Positions 34,165 to 45,175 of a stretch of DNA of 64,000 nt are shown here, one piece after another. The notes under the pieces are model-generated. The model did not search any database. It saw only the letters and a program-made list of their open reading frames with translations, and was not told the origin of the DNA. The DNA comes from Leptidea sinapis. Lineage: Eukaryota; Arthropoda; Insecta; Lepidoptera; Pieridae. The number at the start of each line of letters is the position of its first letter. The first letter of the stretch is position 1. The DNA is taken from assembly GCF_905404315.1 (NCBI RefSeq), contig NC_066272.1, positions 9,300,001 through 9,364,000 on the forward strand, in the 5' to 3' direction. A program made the position numbers and the translations under genes.

Positions 34165-34320
34165 TGTTTTTAAAGTGATAACCCTCACTTCTAGGATTAA
34201 TACACAAATAAAATTTGAAAAACAAAATTTTATGAACGATTTTTGAAAAATTAAAATTCTGTTTGCTTTGTTCAACTCTCAGGTTGTGGCTTCATCTACA
34301 GGATCTATTTTATCTATCTA
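34165..34320 (-). repeat. Family E repeat lacking its tRNA-like core
   Basis: TTTTTAAAGTGATAACCCTC, CACAAATAAAATTTG and AAATTTTATGAACGAT are followed after ~15 bp by AAAATTCTGTTTGC and CAACTCTCAGGTTGTGGC. In complete copies ~75 bp of cloverleaf sits between these words. Flanks are otherwise well preserved. Confidence 0.72.
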
Positions 34321-34390
34321 TTTAAGTGTAAATTTTTAGCAATCGTTCGGTGATCCAAACTTTGCTGCAGCAATGCCACAATTTATGAGG

Positions 34391-34427
34391 AGAGTTTCGG
34401 TACAAAATACTATTGTACCGAAACTCT
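34391..34427. other. Perfect 15 bp hairpin, 7 nt loop
   Basis: AGAGTTTCGGTACAA (34391-34405) is the exact reverse complement of 34413-34427, with loop AATACTA. It lies 70 bp from the core-less family E copy. Could be a tiny fold-back element or an RNA hairpin; function unknown. Confidence 0.6.
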
Positions 34428-35146
34428 TTTTGAGATAAAAGGACTACTTAAAAATTCTATTGGTAACAACAATTCAACTGACAAATTAAAAAGAAAACAA
34501 TTTATTCAAAAAATTTTATAAATATATGGCCAGTCTTCACTTTTTTAATTATATAAACAGAAACGAAAAAGTTTGGGTTACTGGTACAATGGAAACATGC
34601 AATCAGTAAAGAGTTATGATATACATGCTTCAAACAGAAACTTCAATGTTATTTATATGTAAAGATTACCATAACTTTGCAAACCAAATCCCAAAAATAT
34701 AAATTTGTATTCAAAACAAAAGTCGTAAACAACAAGCTCATACCGGAATAAGCTTACGGGTAATGCCAAGAATTTGTTTGCCACTGTCCATAACACAATT
34801 TACTTCCACTCTATGTATATGATATAGTATAAATAAGTTGTCTGGCCGTAACTTCTGTTACAAAAAAAAAATCATTTATTTTTATGACTTACTGTCTCAT
34901 TGTCTATTTTTTTCATTATTTCTATTGCTTTTATTTTGCTTTGTCTCCTTTGTTATTTAATACAGTCATGTTGTTACTCATATATGTAAAATTTATTTCG
35001 ACTTCAATTGGATATTTTTAGAATAATAATTATTTTATATTAATTTTTTTATGTCTAGTTTCATGAGGATGGCTAAATTGTTTAGTAGTTTGTTTGTTGT
35101 ATATTTTGAACCATAAATAAAAAAAACTGTAAGCTTCAATGAAACA

Positions 35147-35450
35147 TAGGGGTCACCGCGAGACTATCTGCCTCCGTAGGATCTTTGACTTTTTCGGTCA
35201 CACCCCTGGTAAGAAAAACGACAACCTATAAAAGCATCTGGTCACACGGAAAATACAAGGCAAGTGACCGAAAGGCAGGATTCCGATGCATTGGAGCGAC
35301 CAGATCCGCGACGACGCCAATAAAAACATCCACGACGCTACACACGACGCTACTACGACCGTAATAAATGGAAAGCGACCGTCCGGAAAATAATTCGTGG
35401 AGGTCACGACCCTCAGCAATGAGGAAAACGACACAAAGAGGATGATGAAT
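35147..35450 (+). pseudogene. RTE-like LINE C-terminus, distinct family
   Basis: Plus-strand frames give RRIFDFFGHTPGKKNDNL, then IPMHWSDQIRDDANKNIHD, then after a frame change RNKWKATVRKIIRGGHDPQQ. This is the 3' end of a LINE polymerase (the ..FFGH.. and W.D.I.. blocks mark the C-terminus of RTE-type enzymes; from memory). Two stops and one frameshift disable it. It differs from the (TGATGA)-tailed family R elsewhere in the window. The two minus-strand frames here are shadows. Confidence 0.68.
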
Positions 35451-35511
35451 ATAACTTAAGTATGAATTTATTAATTGAAGTCTTAGCAATAAATCTAGAA
35501 ATATATTCTAA

Positions 35512-36190
35512 ATGATTACTCTTGCTTTTCAATGCAGGCCTGTAATCTGTCTGGCCACGAATGGAACAATGTACGCACTGTTTCTATGGGACATTTAGTC
35601 AGTCCTAGTTTGTCGATGGATGTCCATATGGTCATATCTCCTCAAACTGACCATAATTTGTAGTCTAACGGGTCCAGATCTGGGCTAGACAGACATTCTT
35701 CAGTACCGATAAAGTCTGGAACGTTGAATTCCAGCAAAGCGAACTACCCAATTTCGTGCCTTATAACCTGGTGCTAGGGATCTCAAGGTAAATTTTAAAA
35801 GCGTATTGCTAAGAGGTTTCACTACACAATCTAAGTGAGTCTCTTGATACACTTTTGCTGAAGCCTTCTCTTCTTTTTCACACAAAGGCTTTGTGATTCC
35901 TTGATAAGACACCTCCCAAACGATGACTGACTCAGGATGATCACTACGTTGCAAGTTTCCAACCACTTGTGAAGCATCTTTGAAGTTATAAGTGCATACT
36001 TTGTTGTTTTTCTTGTTAAAGTGCTCCTTAATTGTGAATTTTTTTTCGGCGAAATCGGCGAAAGCGATACTCCTAGAAGCCCTAGCGGATATGTTAATGT
36101 CTCGCGATATTTTTTTTTGTTTACTCACAGGCTCTCGGCGAATTCTGGATTTGTCAGCATTGACAGCCTTTTTTTGATCTAACAGTGAGT
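35512..36190 (-). pseudogene. mariner/Tc1-type transposase, internally deleted
   Basis: Minus strand, from 36190: SRIRREPVSKQKKISRDINI (linker after the N-terminal DNA-binding region), then directly EKKFTIKEHFNKKNNKV (around catalytic Asp 1, FAD present), HPESVIVWEVSYQGITKPL (usually MVWWG), VKPLSNTLL, and after a deletion and frame change SSPDLDPLDYKLWSV with a catalytic Asp, then a stop and the last ~40 codons (PIETVRTLFHSWPDRLQACI). The second catalytic Asp region (QQD-like) is missing. The transposase would cut and paste its own TIR element; this copy cannot. No terminal repeats found. Confidence 0.82.
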
Positions 36191-36837
36191 GGCCGCCCGA
36201 ATCTGTTATGGTCTTATGATAGAGGATGTGTTTATATATCTATCTATAGTACGATATACGACCGATACGATCTCTTGGAGTGTCCTGAAAATGACTGACC
36301 TCCAAATACACTCTATGCAAGGCAATCACTGAATAGAATAGAAACAATTTATTAGCAATAAAAAACACACACTTTTAATTTATTAATTACAATCTTATAA
36401 TTATAAATTATATGAAATAAGTAACAAATTTTATTAAAATATAAAAAAATCCCGGCGCGGGATTCCTTGTTAAAAGGAGCTGCTGACTACATTACATTGC
36501 TGGTTAGTGCAATTTTGTTTTCCCTTACACCCCATTCCAATATTGTCATTTTATTATGACCCTGAAAGAAATACATAGGTATATAAAAAAAATAAAAGAA
36601 AATTAAAAAAACTCATTCAAGAAATTTGAATTCAGAACAATAAAGTAAAAAGTTTTTAAGTTGTACAAATATTGAAGGCTAGACATGTTACTACCATTTA
36701 AGTAATTAATTATAGTCACGTCTTTAATCAAAATTATTTAGTTCATCTACTGAATCTTAAGCGATGCAAGTTATTGTCTTAGCGCATGTAAATCCCTGAT
36801 AATTATTCATCTCAAATACATTGTAATTGGCTTTACA
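36191..36837. other. AT-rich, no gene
   Basis: Includes a short hairpin TCCCGGCGCGGGA at 36450-36462. Nothing else supportable. Confidence 0.45.
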
Positions 36838-37144
36838 AGTGGGAGGCTCCTTCGCACCGGTTGCCGGCTAGATTATGGGTACCACAACGGCGCCTATTTC
36901 AACCTTGAAACAGTAATGCGTCATTACTGTGTTTCGGTCTGAAGGGCGCCGTAGCTAGTGATATTACTGGGCAACTGAGACTTGACAACTTATGTCTCAA
37001 GGAGATGAGCGCAGTTGTAGTGCCGCTCAGAATTTTTGGGTTTTTCAATAATCCTGTGCGGCACTGCATTGCAATGAGCAGGGCGTATCAATTACCAACA
37101 GGTGAACGTTCTGCTCCTCTCGTTCCTTATTTTGATAAAAAAAA
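36838..37144 (+). mobile_element. Family B element, near full length
   Basis: AAGTGGGAGGCTCC start, GGGCGCCGTAGCTAGTG, CCGCTCAG..GTGCGGC stem region, and TTATTTTGATAAAAAAA end. ~12 bp around the CAGTAATG stem are lost (36910-36925). The minus-strand frame at 37045 is incidental. Confidence 0.86.
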
Positions 37145-37456
37145 TCATAGTTTAATATTATAGCGACGCAGTTCAGTGAAATAATAATTAAAGTTGCAAC
37201 AGTACGAGGATTTGAAACGAAAGAAATTATATAAGTCAAAAATCGAAAGCTTAACCAAATCCAAGAAAATCTAAAACGTGGTTAGAACCAAAAATTAATA
37301 TAAAAGGTAGCTTCGTAATTGTTTATTTACAAAGATTACTTTTGCACCCGAAATAATATTATTTTATCAACGCTTGGATGAAACGTTAATATATCACCCA
37401 CATATCTATCCATAGTTATGTCCAATATATAGTCCAATGCTTTATGTCGATAGGTT

Positions 37457-37700
37457 TCATCTTCATCTTCATTTTAGTTTCATCTTCATTTCATCTTCAT
37501 CTTCATTCTCTCTCCTTCCCACAAGCACACAGCCGCGGCCGGTCCGAGGTTCGAGTCTCCTTAGGAGACGCCCCGCTACTGTTGTTACGTAGTCTTTGCG
37601 GCCTCCACGGCCCACGTCCTACTTTAAAAGCCAGGGCTAACAGCATAGAGGAGGTTTTAGTCGGTATGGGGTACACTCGAGTCCGACATATTACGAGGTC
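37457..37700 (+). mobile_element. Family C SINE-like element, 3'-truncated
   Basis: Begins with several TTCATCTTCAT units (37457-37507), then CTCTCTCCTTCCCACAAGC, GGTTCGAGTCTCCTTAGG, GCGGCCTCCACGGCCCACG, and ends at GAGTCCGACATATTACGAGG. The twin hairpins and poly-A tail are missing. Confidence 0.78.
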
Positions 37701-39628
37701 ATTGAAATGTAAGTAAGCGTAAAATGATAGATTTGTCTACCTCTAGTAAATTAAACTAAGGATAGATAGGTTATTGAAAACGGCCGTAAGTGTATAATTT
37801 TATGAATTTACATCCTTTTTAGGTTCACCTTAATTAAATATCATTTTTAAAGTGAAAACTTCTTAAGCGGCGGTGAGCTTAAGTTAACTCGCGTCAGGAC
37901 ATGTCACCTGATCGAAAATTCGTAAGACAGTCGTTGAAAAATAAATTTATAATAATTAAATTACAAATATTTTAATGTGAAATAATTGTAACAGTTCTGA
38001 AGTGTAAATTTTTTTATGTCATATAAATTGACATTTTTGTGTACGATAGCACAATAAATGAATATTGTAAATAACCACATAAATGCGCGTACTTTTATAC
38101 TGATAAATAAAGCAATTGGTGCAAAATTATTCCCTAACCATTCCAACATATTCAAAACAGCACAACGCTAATGTTCAAGATTTCACTTCTGCCGGCACTC
38201 TCTGAGTGCAACCCGCATTTTTATACCTCAGACAACGTGTGTGCAAAGCTTCCTGAGGATAATAAAACTTTAGCATTCAAAACATTGTTAAGAATAAATA
38301 ATCATTGTTTGTAAAGAGGTGTTAGTAATAATGGTTCAGTGTCGTGATTGGCAGACAACATTCACAATTAAAATATGTCATGCGTAAATAATAAATATGT
38401 TCTAGATTATATTTTCGTGTTTAAATAATTGATTGTATTCAATATAAAAGGTCAGGTCACGAATAGACGGACATAATGACCTGATTTATGTGTTGTTATG
38501 ACGTGTTAGAAAATAAACCACGTATGAAATACCATTTGTATTGATGAAATGAGGTTAGTTATCACCTCGTCTGCCGAGCATGAATTTCACTCACTAACCT
38601 TCCAGAACGTTCTTAAAATGCTACAGGATGGTTATTTGTGATTTGTGGTGATAGGCAATTTGGACACTACGAGACTTAGAGAAAAGTCGTGAATGGAGTC
38701 ATGTCCTAAACCAATAACTGCATATTAAGTTTTTTAAAAATTCTTGAACTTTTGACGGAAATCGACCCGAATGAGTTTTCAAAAGATTACACCCTGTATT
38801 ATTGGACCAATAGACTCTGTTGCTGATAAGGATTAATATTTGCAGAGATGTGTATTACTAAAAATGAAAGCAAATAGAATAATTTACAAAAGTTTCATAA
38901 TTAACATTTTAAGTTTAGAATTTTAACGACAAACTCAACTCTTCTATCGATACTACCCTAGCAAGACGACTGTCAACATCGAGCGAGGTGTCATGTTAAT
39001 TCGCCCCAGTTGTACACGTCATTTAATTTGCTGATAAACCACGACAGATATTAATTTTAATAAAATTTTGCCAGCCGCTGCTCGCTACATGCAAGCTAGT
39101 ACAGCAATTACGATTTATCATCTTATCAAAATAATGCTCAAATTTCCAAACCTGTTAGATAAATAACAAATTAATGATCAAGTAAGACAATGGCCTGCCC
39201 TGATCTTTAATTACAATGTGTTGACACTTAGGATTCTTGACAATCAAAAATGAACAGCACCGGGATAGCACTAATTCCAATAAAGGATGTTAAGTCTTAG
39301 TACCAATTTCACTCAAACAATGGCATTTAAGGAAATAAGCAATTTGTCCCTTTTTCTACTTTATTACAATTACCCTAACTCACCGGCTTAGAAAGCAGAA
39401 AATTGTTTGGATTTCAAATAGTGTACGGCGCATGCAATATTTATTTTTCCGTAAACGTTTCCGCAATATTTTATCCGAATACCGGACTCTTACGAAGGAA
39501 TACATTTTCCCTTCCCTATACAAAACCACTGTAGCGCGAGTCTTATTCACGCACCGATAGATTTGTATTAAAATAATCTGATTAATAATAATAATTCTGT
39601 TGTATTAAATAATCTGAATATTAATAAA
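37701..39628. other. 1.9 kb AT-rich, no gene
   Basis: AAAGTGAAAACTTCTTAAGCG (37855-37875) resembles the start of family G, and GAAAACGGCCGTAAG (37776) recurs near 40147-40160 as GGGAACGGCCGTAAG; neither extends. No frame or RNA gene is convincing. Confidence 0.45.
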
Positions 39629-39867
39629 AATACCACAGTGTCTGAAATCGAAGGTTTTCAACCAGTGTGTGTTGCTAGTGATGACTTACGGTACGCAGAC
39701 GTGGTCGCTAACTATGGGCCTTATGAGAAAGCTCATGGTCGCTGAGAGGGCAATGGAGAGGGTTATGCTCAGAGTTTCATTGCGAGATCGAATCAGAAAT
39801 GAGGAGATCCGTAGGAGAACCAAAGTAAACGACATAGCCCAAATGATTACGAAACTGAAGTGGCATA
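39629..39867 (+). pseudogene. RTE-like LINE, internal fragment
   Basis: The 87-codon frame at 39669 reads LVMTYGTQTWSLTMGLMRKL, then ERAMERVMLRVSLRDRIRNE, EIRRRTKVNDIAQMITKLKW. It matches 57020-57245 closely, but is cut at both ends (starts at the TACCACAGTGTCTG word, stops after AAGTGGCA). Because the 3' end is missing, deletion after insertion or recombination is implied. Confidence 0.82.
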
Positions 39868-40323
39868 TACTGTCTACAGATAGAGATAAATTACTACCTT
39901 CTACTGTCAGTAATTTGCTGTCAATAATCTGAAGCTGTCCCAATATGCCCGATAAGTTATTCTTATCGCTTTATATTGGGACGTGTGAATTGCAATTTCT
40001 ATACAAACTTCTATCGCTGGTAAGCTATACGTCGTCCTATTGACAGACAGCGTGTACGGATTAGGTGAGTTACCGTCGATAAGTTTATTGGGACAGAAAA
40101 GTCAACGATAGTTACGATTTTTATCACAAGTATACTGAATATTGGGAACGGCCGTAAGACGTCTAAATATTAGTATACTGGTAGACCGTATGTATGTATA
40201 TTAGGTATATATAGTATGTAGTGTACCGCACTTGACGAAAAAAGTCTCTACAATTTTTTTTTGGAAATTTATACAGGAGTCCTTCATGTCAAGGTAAGTA
40301 AACATAAGATGGTTCACTACAGA

Positions 40324-40384
40324 TCGATCACTTAACACCAGGTGACCCGTACGCTCGTTTGTCCTCCTATTCCATAAAAAAAAA
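40324..40384 (+). mobile_element. LINE family A 3' tail, 60 bp
   Basis: GATCACTTAACACCAGGTG, ACCCGTACGCTCGTTTGTCC, and TCCTATTCCATAAAAAAAA: an extremely 5'-truncated insertion with no coding part. Confidence 0.78.
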
Positions 40385-40813
40385 GATGGACATAGATAAA
40401 AAAACTTCTGTAGTTTTAACAGATTTCTGAAATGTATAAATTAGTTTTCATTGAATATATCTGTAAGCAAAATAAACATGGTTAATCATTTAAATGTACC
40501 AACTTTAAGCTGGAATATGATTAAATGTGCCTTCAGGCAAAATTTCTTTTTGTCAGCTAGATTTGACGAGACGTCGTTTTTTCTATGCTAATGAAAATAT
40601 ATTTCTCGAACTAAAAAAATATAAAAAATAATACGTCAAGCTTCTAAAGTTAATTGAATAAAATGCTTGTTACAAGTGAAATTGTATTCTGCGTCTCAGA
40701 TAGTGATAATTCTTTTCATAATATAAAAGCTGGCCTGAAACTGCATCTGTTTTTAATCCAAATCTAACATGTTCTTGGTTTGTTTCTTGCGTAGTTAATA
40801 AAAATATATTTTT

Positions 40814-40937
40814 CCAACCTCGATGAAAAGCTCGCTTTTAGTCCCTGGTACGAGGGAGAAAAGTGGCCGATTCTATCCCGGCAAGACGACTTGTCCCTCG
40901 TACCAGGCACTAAAAGCAAGCTTTTCGTCCAGGTGAG
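40814..40937. mobile_element. Long imperfect hairpin (124 bp)
   Basis: Arms 40814-40859 and 40891-40937 are inverted copies (~85% by eye). The left reads GATGAAAAGCTCGCTTTTAG then TGGTACGAGGGA; the right is its complement with GACGAAAAGCTTGC. The ~31 nt middle is GC-rich. Single transcript would form a ~45 bp stem. Probably a fold-back MITE; a hairpin RNA is an alternative. Confidence 0.6.
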
Positions 40938-41066
40938 AAAAAAAATCGTATACAGACCGGACCACGTAAGATAAGTAGGACATTGTCAATATTCCGCGGG
41001 TGAGAATGACCTACTTTTCTCCCTAGGTGTGTAATGTACTATCTTAGCTTAGATAATTCATACGTG

Positions 41067-41185
41067 TAGATGGGGTCTCTTGCTGTTAGTCAACCGATAA
41101 AAACAGGCTAGATTTAAAACTTTAGTGTGCGTGACAAGCTACGTCTTACACTCATGATTTGTATGTCACTTTGTGTTAGCAGGAT
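41067..41185. repeat. Interspersed repeat I, copy 2
   Basis: Same order of words as 23742-23858 (TCTCTTGCTGTTAGTCAACC, TTTAGTGTGCGTGACAAGC, ACGTCTTACACTC, CACTTTGTGTTAG). Non-coding. Confidence 0.65.
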
Positions 41186-42824
41186 GCATTATCTAAAAAA
41201 AATATACTAGCACCATAGAGTATATTCAAAAGCATAGAAAGAGTTTATTTTCAAGATCTATAAATACTGATAGCAGAGTTAACTAAAAATCGCATAAACA
41301 TTGCATTGGAAGCCCATAATATGTTAGCCAATTTTAAACGTATAGTTTAAGATCACAGAACAGTTCATGTCTTTTACCTGTTCTGTGGTTTAGGTTGTAA
41401 AGATTCTCTCGACAGTTATTCATGATATTATATGCTCCATTAAATGTTACAAAGCAGATAATTTTGGTGAAGTACTACCGATATACGATGTTTATTTTAT
41501 GAGGATATAGTCAGACTGAATTGGTAGTATATAATAACCATTTTATGGGAAGACATTCAAGAAATACCATTAAAGTAAACCATAATAGTTATAGCAATTT
41601 ACTTACTTGAAATGTCTGTATGTTATTTTAGTAAATTATGTTCAGTTTTACCAATAATATGCCATATAATAAACTTCTATTTGGAAATTCCGCTAGGCAC
41701 ATTCCAATGTTGGAGAAGTCACACTACTAATCAGATTTCTCTGAGCTTAACAAAAATAGATTTTCTGCTAGAACTCTGATTCTAGAAGACAGAGCAGGAG
41801 AGTTCTTACTCCGCTTTCATCAGCTAAGGAGTAACTTTGTCTAATCCTGGAGGATAGTTATTATTTGGTGTCTTAAGCACACTTGAATCTCAACTATATT
41901 TAGATTCCTCTTTGACTTAGTAATAGACAGTTTGGAGTAGGTGTCGTAATCCTTTCCATCTGCTTATAAATTCGTGAGTGCGTTACTAATGTAAAGCCTC
42001 TGCGGAGGTTATAAATACACTTGTAAAAGTCTTAGTTTTGTCTGTATCTCGAATGTTTTAAAGTTTCTTTCAAGACTGTTATTTTCGAAAATAGGTTTAC
42101 TTTTTGTTTAGTTTATTATTCAATCAATATAAATATTCTGTCCCCTACCAATTTTGTCTCCGATCTGACATGGCATTGGTCTTTAGTCTTCTTTGTAAAA
42201 ATTTATAAAGTGATCGATCTAAATAAAATGGTGAAATAATGTGTTAAACAATAAAGAAGTAAAATCGCAATTTTCAGAACGAATTTTATTAGCATATTGT
42301 TTTCTTTACACAAGAAATCTTCTAAACTTAATATTCTAATAATAAAGAGCAAATTTCTACTAACGTAACGTTTGAAATTAATTAATTAAAGATTTCTTTT
42401 TTTGAACATTGAATTATATTCGGTCCCCAAAAATCCGCTTTTAAAACGGATAAAATTGCAAAGCGGAGAAACGGACGATTAATTAACTTCTCAACTAATG
42501 ACTATAATCAAAGGCACACTTCCCTTGACAATACCTAAAAGAAAATTCATCTTTAATTTTATGAGATATTAGCGGGTTTATTCAGTTTCGCGCGGATGAA
42601 TAATAAGATAAAAATAATAAGGTCTTAAAAAGAAAAAATATCAACGATTTATATAAAATTAGGCAAATAACTTATCTAATGGTAAATTTTTACATCTGCC
42701 AAAGTTCTTTTGCAACACCAGGGGAGTTTTGGCAGCTTTTCGGGAATAATCTATTTTTCAAAGTAATAATTTAATATCAAATAAGCCTTACAAAAAAGTA
42801 AGTATACGCTACAATTATATATCT
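41186..42824. other. 1.6 kb AT-rich, no gene
   Basis: A small inverted repeat around an ACAGAACAG..CTGTTCTGTGG pair lies at 41356-41393, similar in sequence to the insert in family E copy 2 (25255-25300). Otherwise no feature. Confidence 0.45.
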
Positions 42825-43145
42825 ATACTAGCGGACCCGACAGACGTTGTCCTGTTCACACGTCTTAAATTTGAAAAATCAGTCCAGCCGTTTGTAGGTG
42901 TTCACTAACATACACATGGGTAGGAGAATTATATATGGACTGAATTGAGAATCTAAACCAATCTCAAATTCACTGAAACACACAAAAAATCAGCAAAATT
43001 GGTTCAGCTATTTTGGATTTAGTTCAATTTTGAATCTAAATCATCCTCAAATCCACTTGGACACACACAAACATCATTCAAATCGGTCCAGCCGGTTCAC
43101 AGAGGAGTTCACAGGCAACACACATACAGAAGAAATGTATATATA
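42825..43145. mobile_element. Helitron-like repeat with internal ~78 bp repeats
   Basis: Begins CTATACTAGCGGACCCGACAG and ends near ATATATAAAGATATAT; this text recalls insect Helitron-type elements (memory, not searched). Internally, a unit with GAATCTAAA.CAATCTCAAAT.CACT..ACACACAAA and a GGTTCAGC/GGTCCAGCCG word occurs about three times in diverged form. Confidence 0.5.
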
Positions 43146-44805
43146 AAGATATATAAGAGATTTCCACCTATATATTGACTCATCACGTTATCTCTAGAAC
43201 CATAAGGCGTAGACTTGAAATTTGGTACGAATATTGCTTTCACCGAGTAGAGGTCAGATAAGAATTTAAAAAATTCCCCCGCAAGAGTTTTTTTTATTGT
43301 GAACAGAATATATATTTAAATAAATGAAATTCAAATGATAAATAGTAATAAATTTGCTAGGTTAGTCTCGGGTACATTACGATTAAAACAATCTGTAGGA
43401 ATTTGTACTATTAAGCAAATTCTGACAGTTTAAAAATCATTTAAAGTAATTAATGATTAAATCACGTACAAGTAAATTACTTTCGAGACGTTTATTCATT
43501 TGTGTGTGTGGACGTGTACGGTCAGCACTTAAATAAATAAACAAATATTTTATATTTTTATATAATTTTTATAGACATGTATTTCATATGGAACTAATAA
43601 CGATATTAAAATAGTGAAATATTCAATAGTAAACATTTTCCGCACCATACCTTACTCCTCATAGCCTTATCCGTCTACACGACCTAGTTCATCTAGTGGA
43701 AGGCAGGCTAGAGAATAGCCTCCCATGAAAAGACATGAACAGTCTGTCCATGGCACCACGCGAGTGAATACACCGCCAGTCTATCTGCGTTGAGACATGG
43801 AGAAGACACCGCTTATTAGTTGTTCGCTACCTTGTTAATATATCTACTGCACCAAGTGAATAACGCCGCAATAATTTGACAATACAAGTATCATCCTCCA
43901 AGATACAGTCCACAACAACACCGCTTGCAAGAGGAGAACAGAGGAATACCAGGTAGGTCGTTCCGTACATTTTCCACGTGGTATTTGCCACACCCCTAAG
44001 CACGCGCATACATTTGTGGTACAGAAAAATACCACACAAACATAACTTTTAATTCTAAATTTCTTCAACTCGATACATTTGGCACTTTGCATTTTGTAAT
44101 AACTTTACAAAAATAACACTGAACAATAATTATTAAAAATCATAAGAATAAATAACTAATAACTTAAACCAAATAGTCAGACTTACAATTAGCAATGTTT
44201 ATAATTAGTATAACTGTTATTATTATAGCATTCACCATTGACTTTAGATTATGAATATATTTTCTTCTTCGAAATGTAACGATCCTCTTTTCTGACTGTA
44301 CAAGGAAATTCAAATTTCAAGTTTAGAATTCCTGTAAATATACAAATGCAAAAACGTCTCGAGAGTAATTTACCTGTAACAGTGTTTACAATTTAAGTAA
44401 ATTAACAATGTTTGCTTTTTAATAATAATTAAAATTGTAATTCTATTTAAATTGTTTCTCTGCTTTCCTTGGCACAAGCATATTTTCTAACTTTAATTTT
44501 GTAATAGGGAGTACATCTACAAAAGGATTTCAATCAAATCGTATCAAATCAAAATCACTTTACTCATGTAAGTCAAGAAAATGACACTTTCGAGTCTTAA
44601 GTTTTCTTTTCTTTTTACACCTACCGCCACTTCGGAAAAGGTTGAGCTATGAGAACAAGAGAGTAACAACAAGAGTTATTGAGTACAGGAGATACATCAA
44701 TCCACACACACTGTAAATGAATAAAGATATTTTGCGAGCATATTATTAGTGATTATTAAAAATAAAAATAAATTAATTTTAAAATCATGAAGCAGAAATT
44801 TCTTG
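43146..44805. other. Mostly unassigned; GC-richer patch at 43.65-44.05 kb
   Basis: Flanks are AT-rich. 43650-44090 is richer in GC and holds two overlapping minus-strand frames (70 and 82 codons, 43827-44092), the shorter with a hydrophobic stretch YLVFLCSPLASGVVVDC. I recognise no family. It could be a transposon piece or a stray exon. Confidence 0.3.
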
Positions 44806-44842
44806 TAACAGGATCATCCTGCCACCACAAGTAGCGCCTAAC
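44806..44842 (+). other. Diverged match to the 33 nt microexon candidate
   Basis: TAACAGG then CCTGCCACCACAAGTAGCGCC parallels TAACAGG then CCTGGCACCACAAGCAGCACC at 33431-33463 (20 of 25 in the core). A pyrimidine-rich acceptor TTTCTTGTAACAG precedes it, but no GT donor follows. Either a decayed duplicate exon or coincidence. Confidence 0.25.
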
Positions 44843-44969
44843 ATAATAATGACTTGTAACATGTTCTGTTTTAAACTTGTAACCTCTTTTCTTTAGTATA
44901 GAAACTCCTTTAACTATATCTTAAACTCTCCAGTAAATTCAATGGGTTTATTATTATATGGTACCCTCT

Positions 44970-45045
44970 ATGAGCAGCAGTGGTTCCTCTCACCCAGAAG
45001 GCGTCGGCACCGGTTCGATCCCCGCCCACCACGTACTGGTTAAAA
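44970..45045 (+). repeat. Possible tRNA-derived SINE remnant
   Basis: A perfect B-box word GGTTCGATCCCCGCC lies at 45014-45028, 40 bp after an AGCAGCAGTGGTTCC word that could be a worn A box. Immediately followed by a family E copy. Confidence 0.35.
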
Positions 45046-45057
45046 CAAACTGTAAAG

Positions 45058-45175
45058 TATTGCGTATTCCAACGGTTGGCTCAATTGGAAGGAGCATTCG
45101 AATAGAACCCGAGAATTCGAGTCCTGTATCGTTCGTAAATTTTGATTACAATTTAAATTTGTATAACTGAAAACT
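45058..45175 (+). repeat. Family E repeat with degenerate tRNA-like core
   Basis: ACGGTTGGCTCAATTGG, GAGAATTCGAGTCCTG, TATCGTTCGTAAATTTTG and ATTTAAATTTGTATAACTG follow the family order. The anticodon arm and T arm are eroded. The 70-codon frame across it is incidental. Confidence 0.65.

Noticed and set aside
35198..35489. Two minus-strand frames of 78 and 87 codons
   Set aside because: Shadows of the plus-strand RTE-like C-terminus.
37457..37510. Regular TTCATC units considered as CRISPR or satellite
   Set aside because: Units are 6-11 bp without spacers and belong to the 5' end of family C.
38248..38270. CTGAGGA word near a TATA-like run
   Set aside because: No GAAA partner or stems at hammerhead distances.
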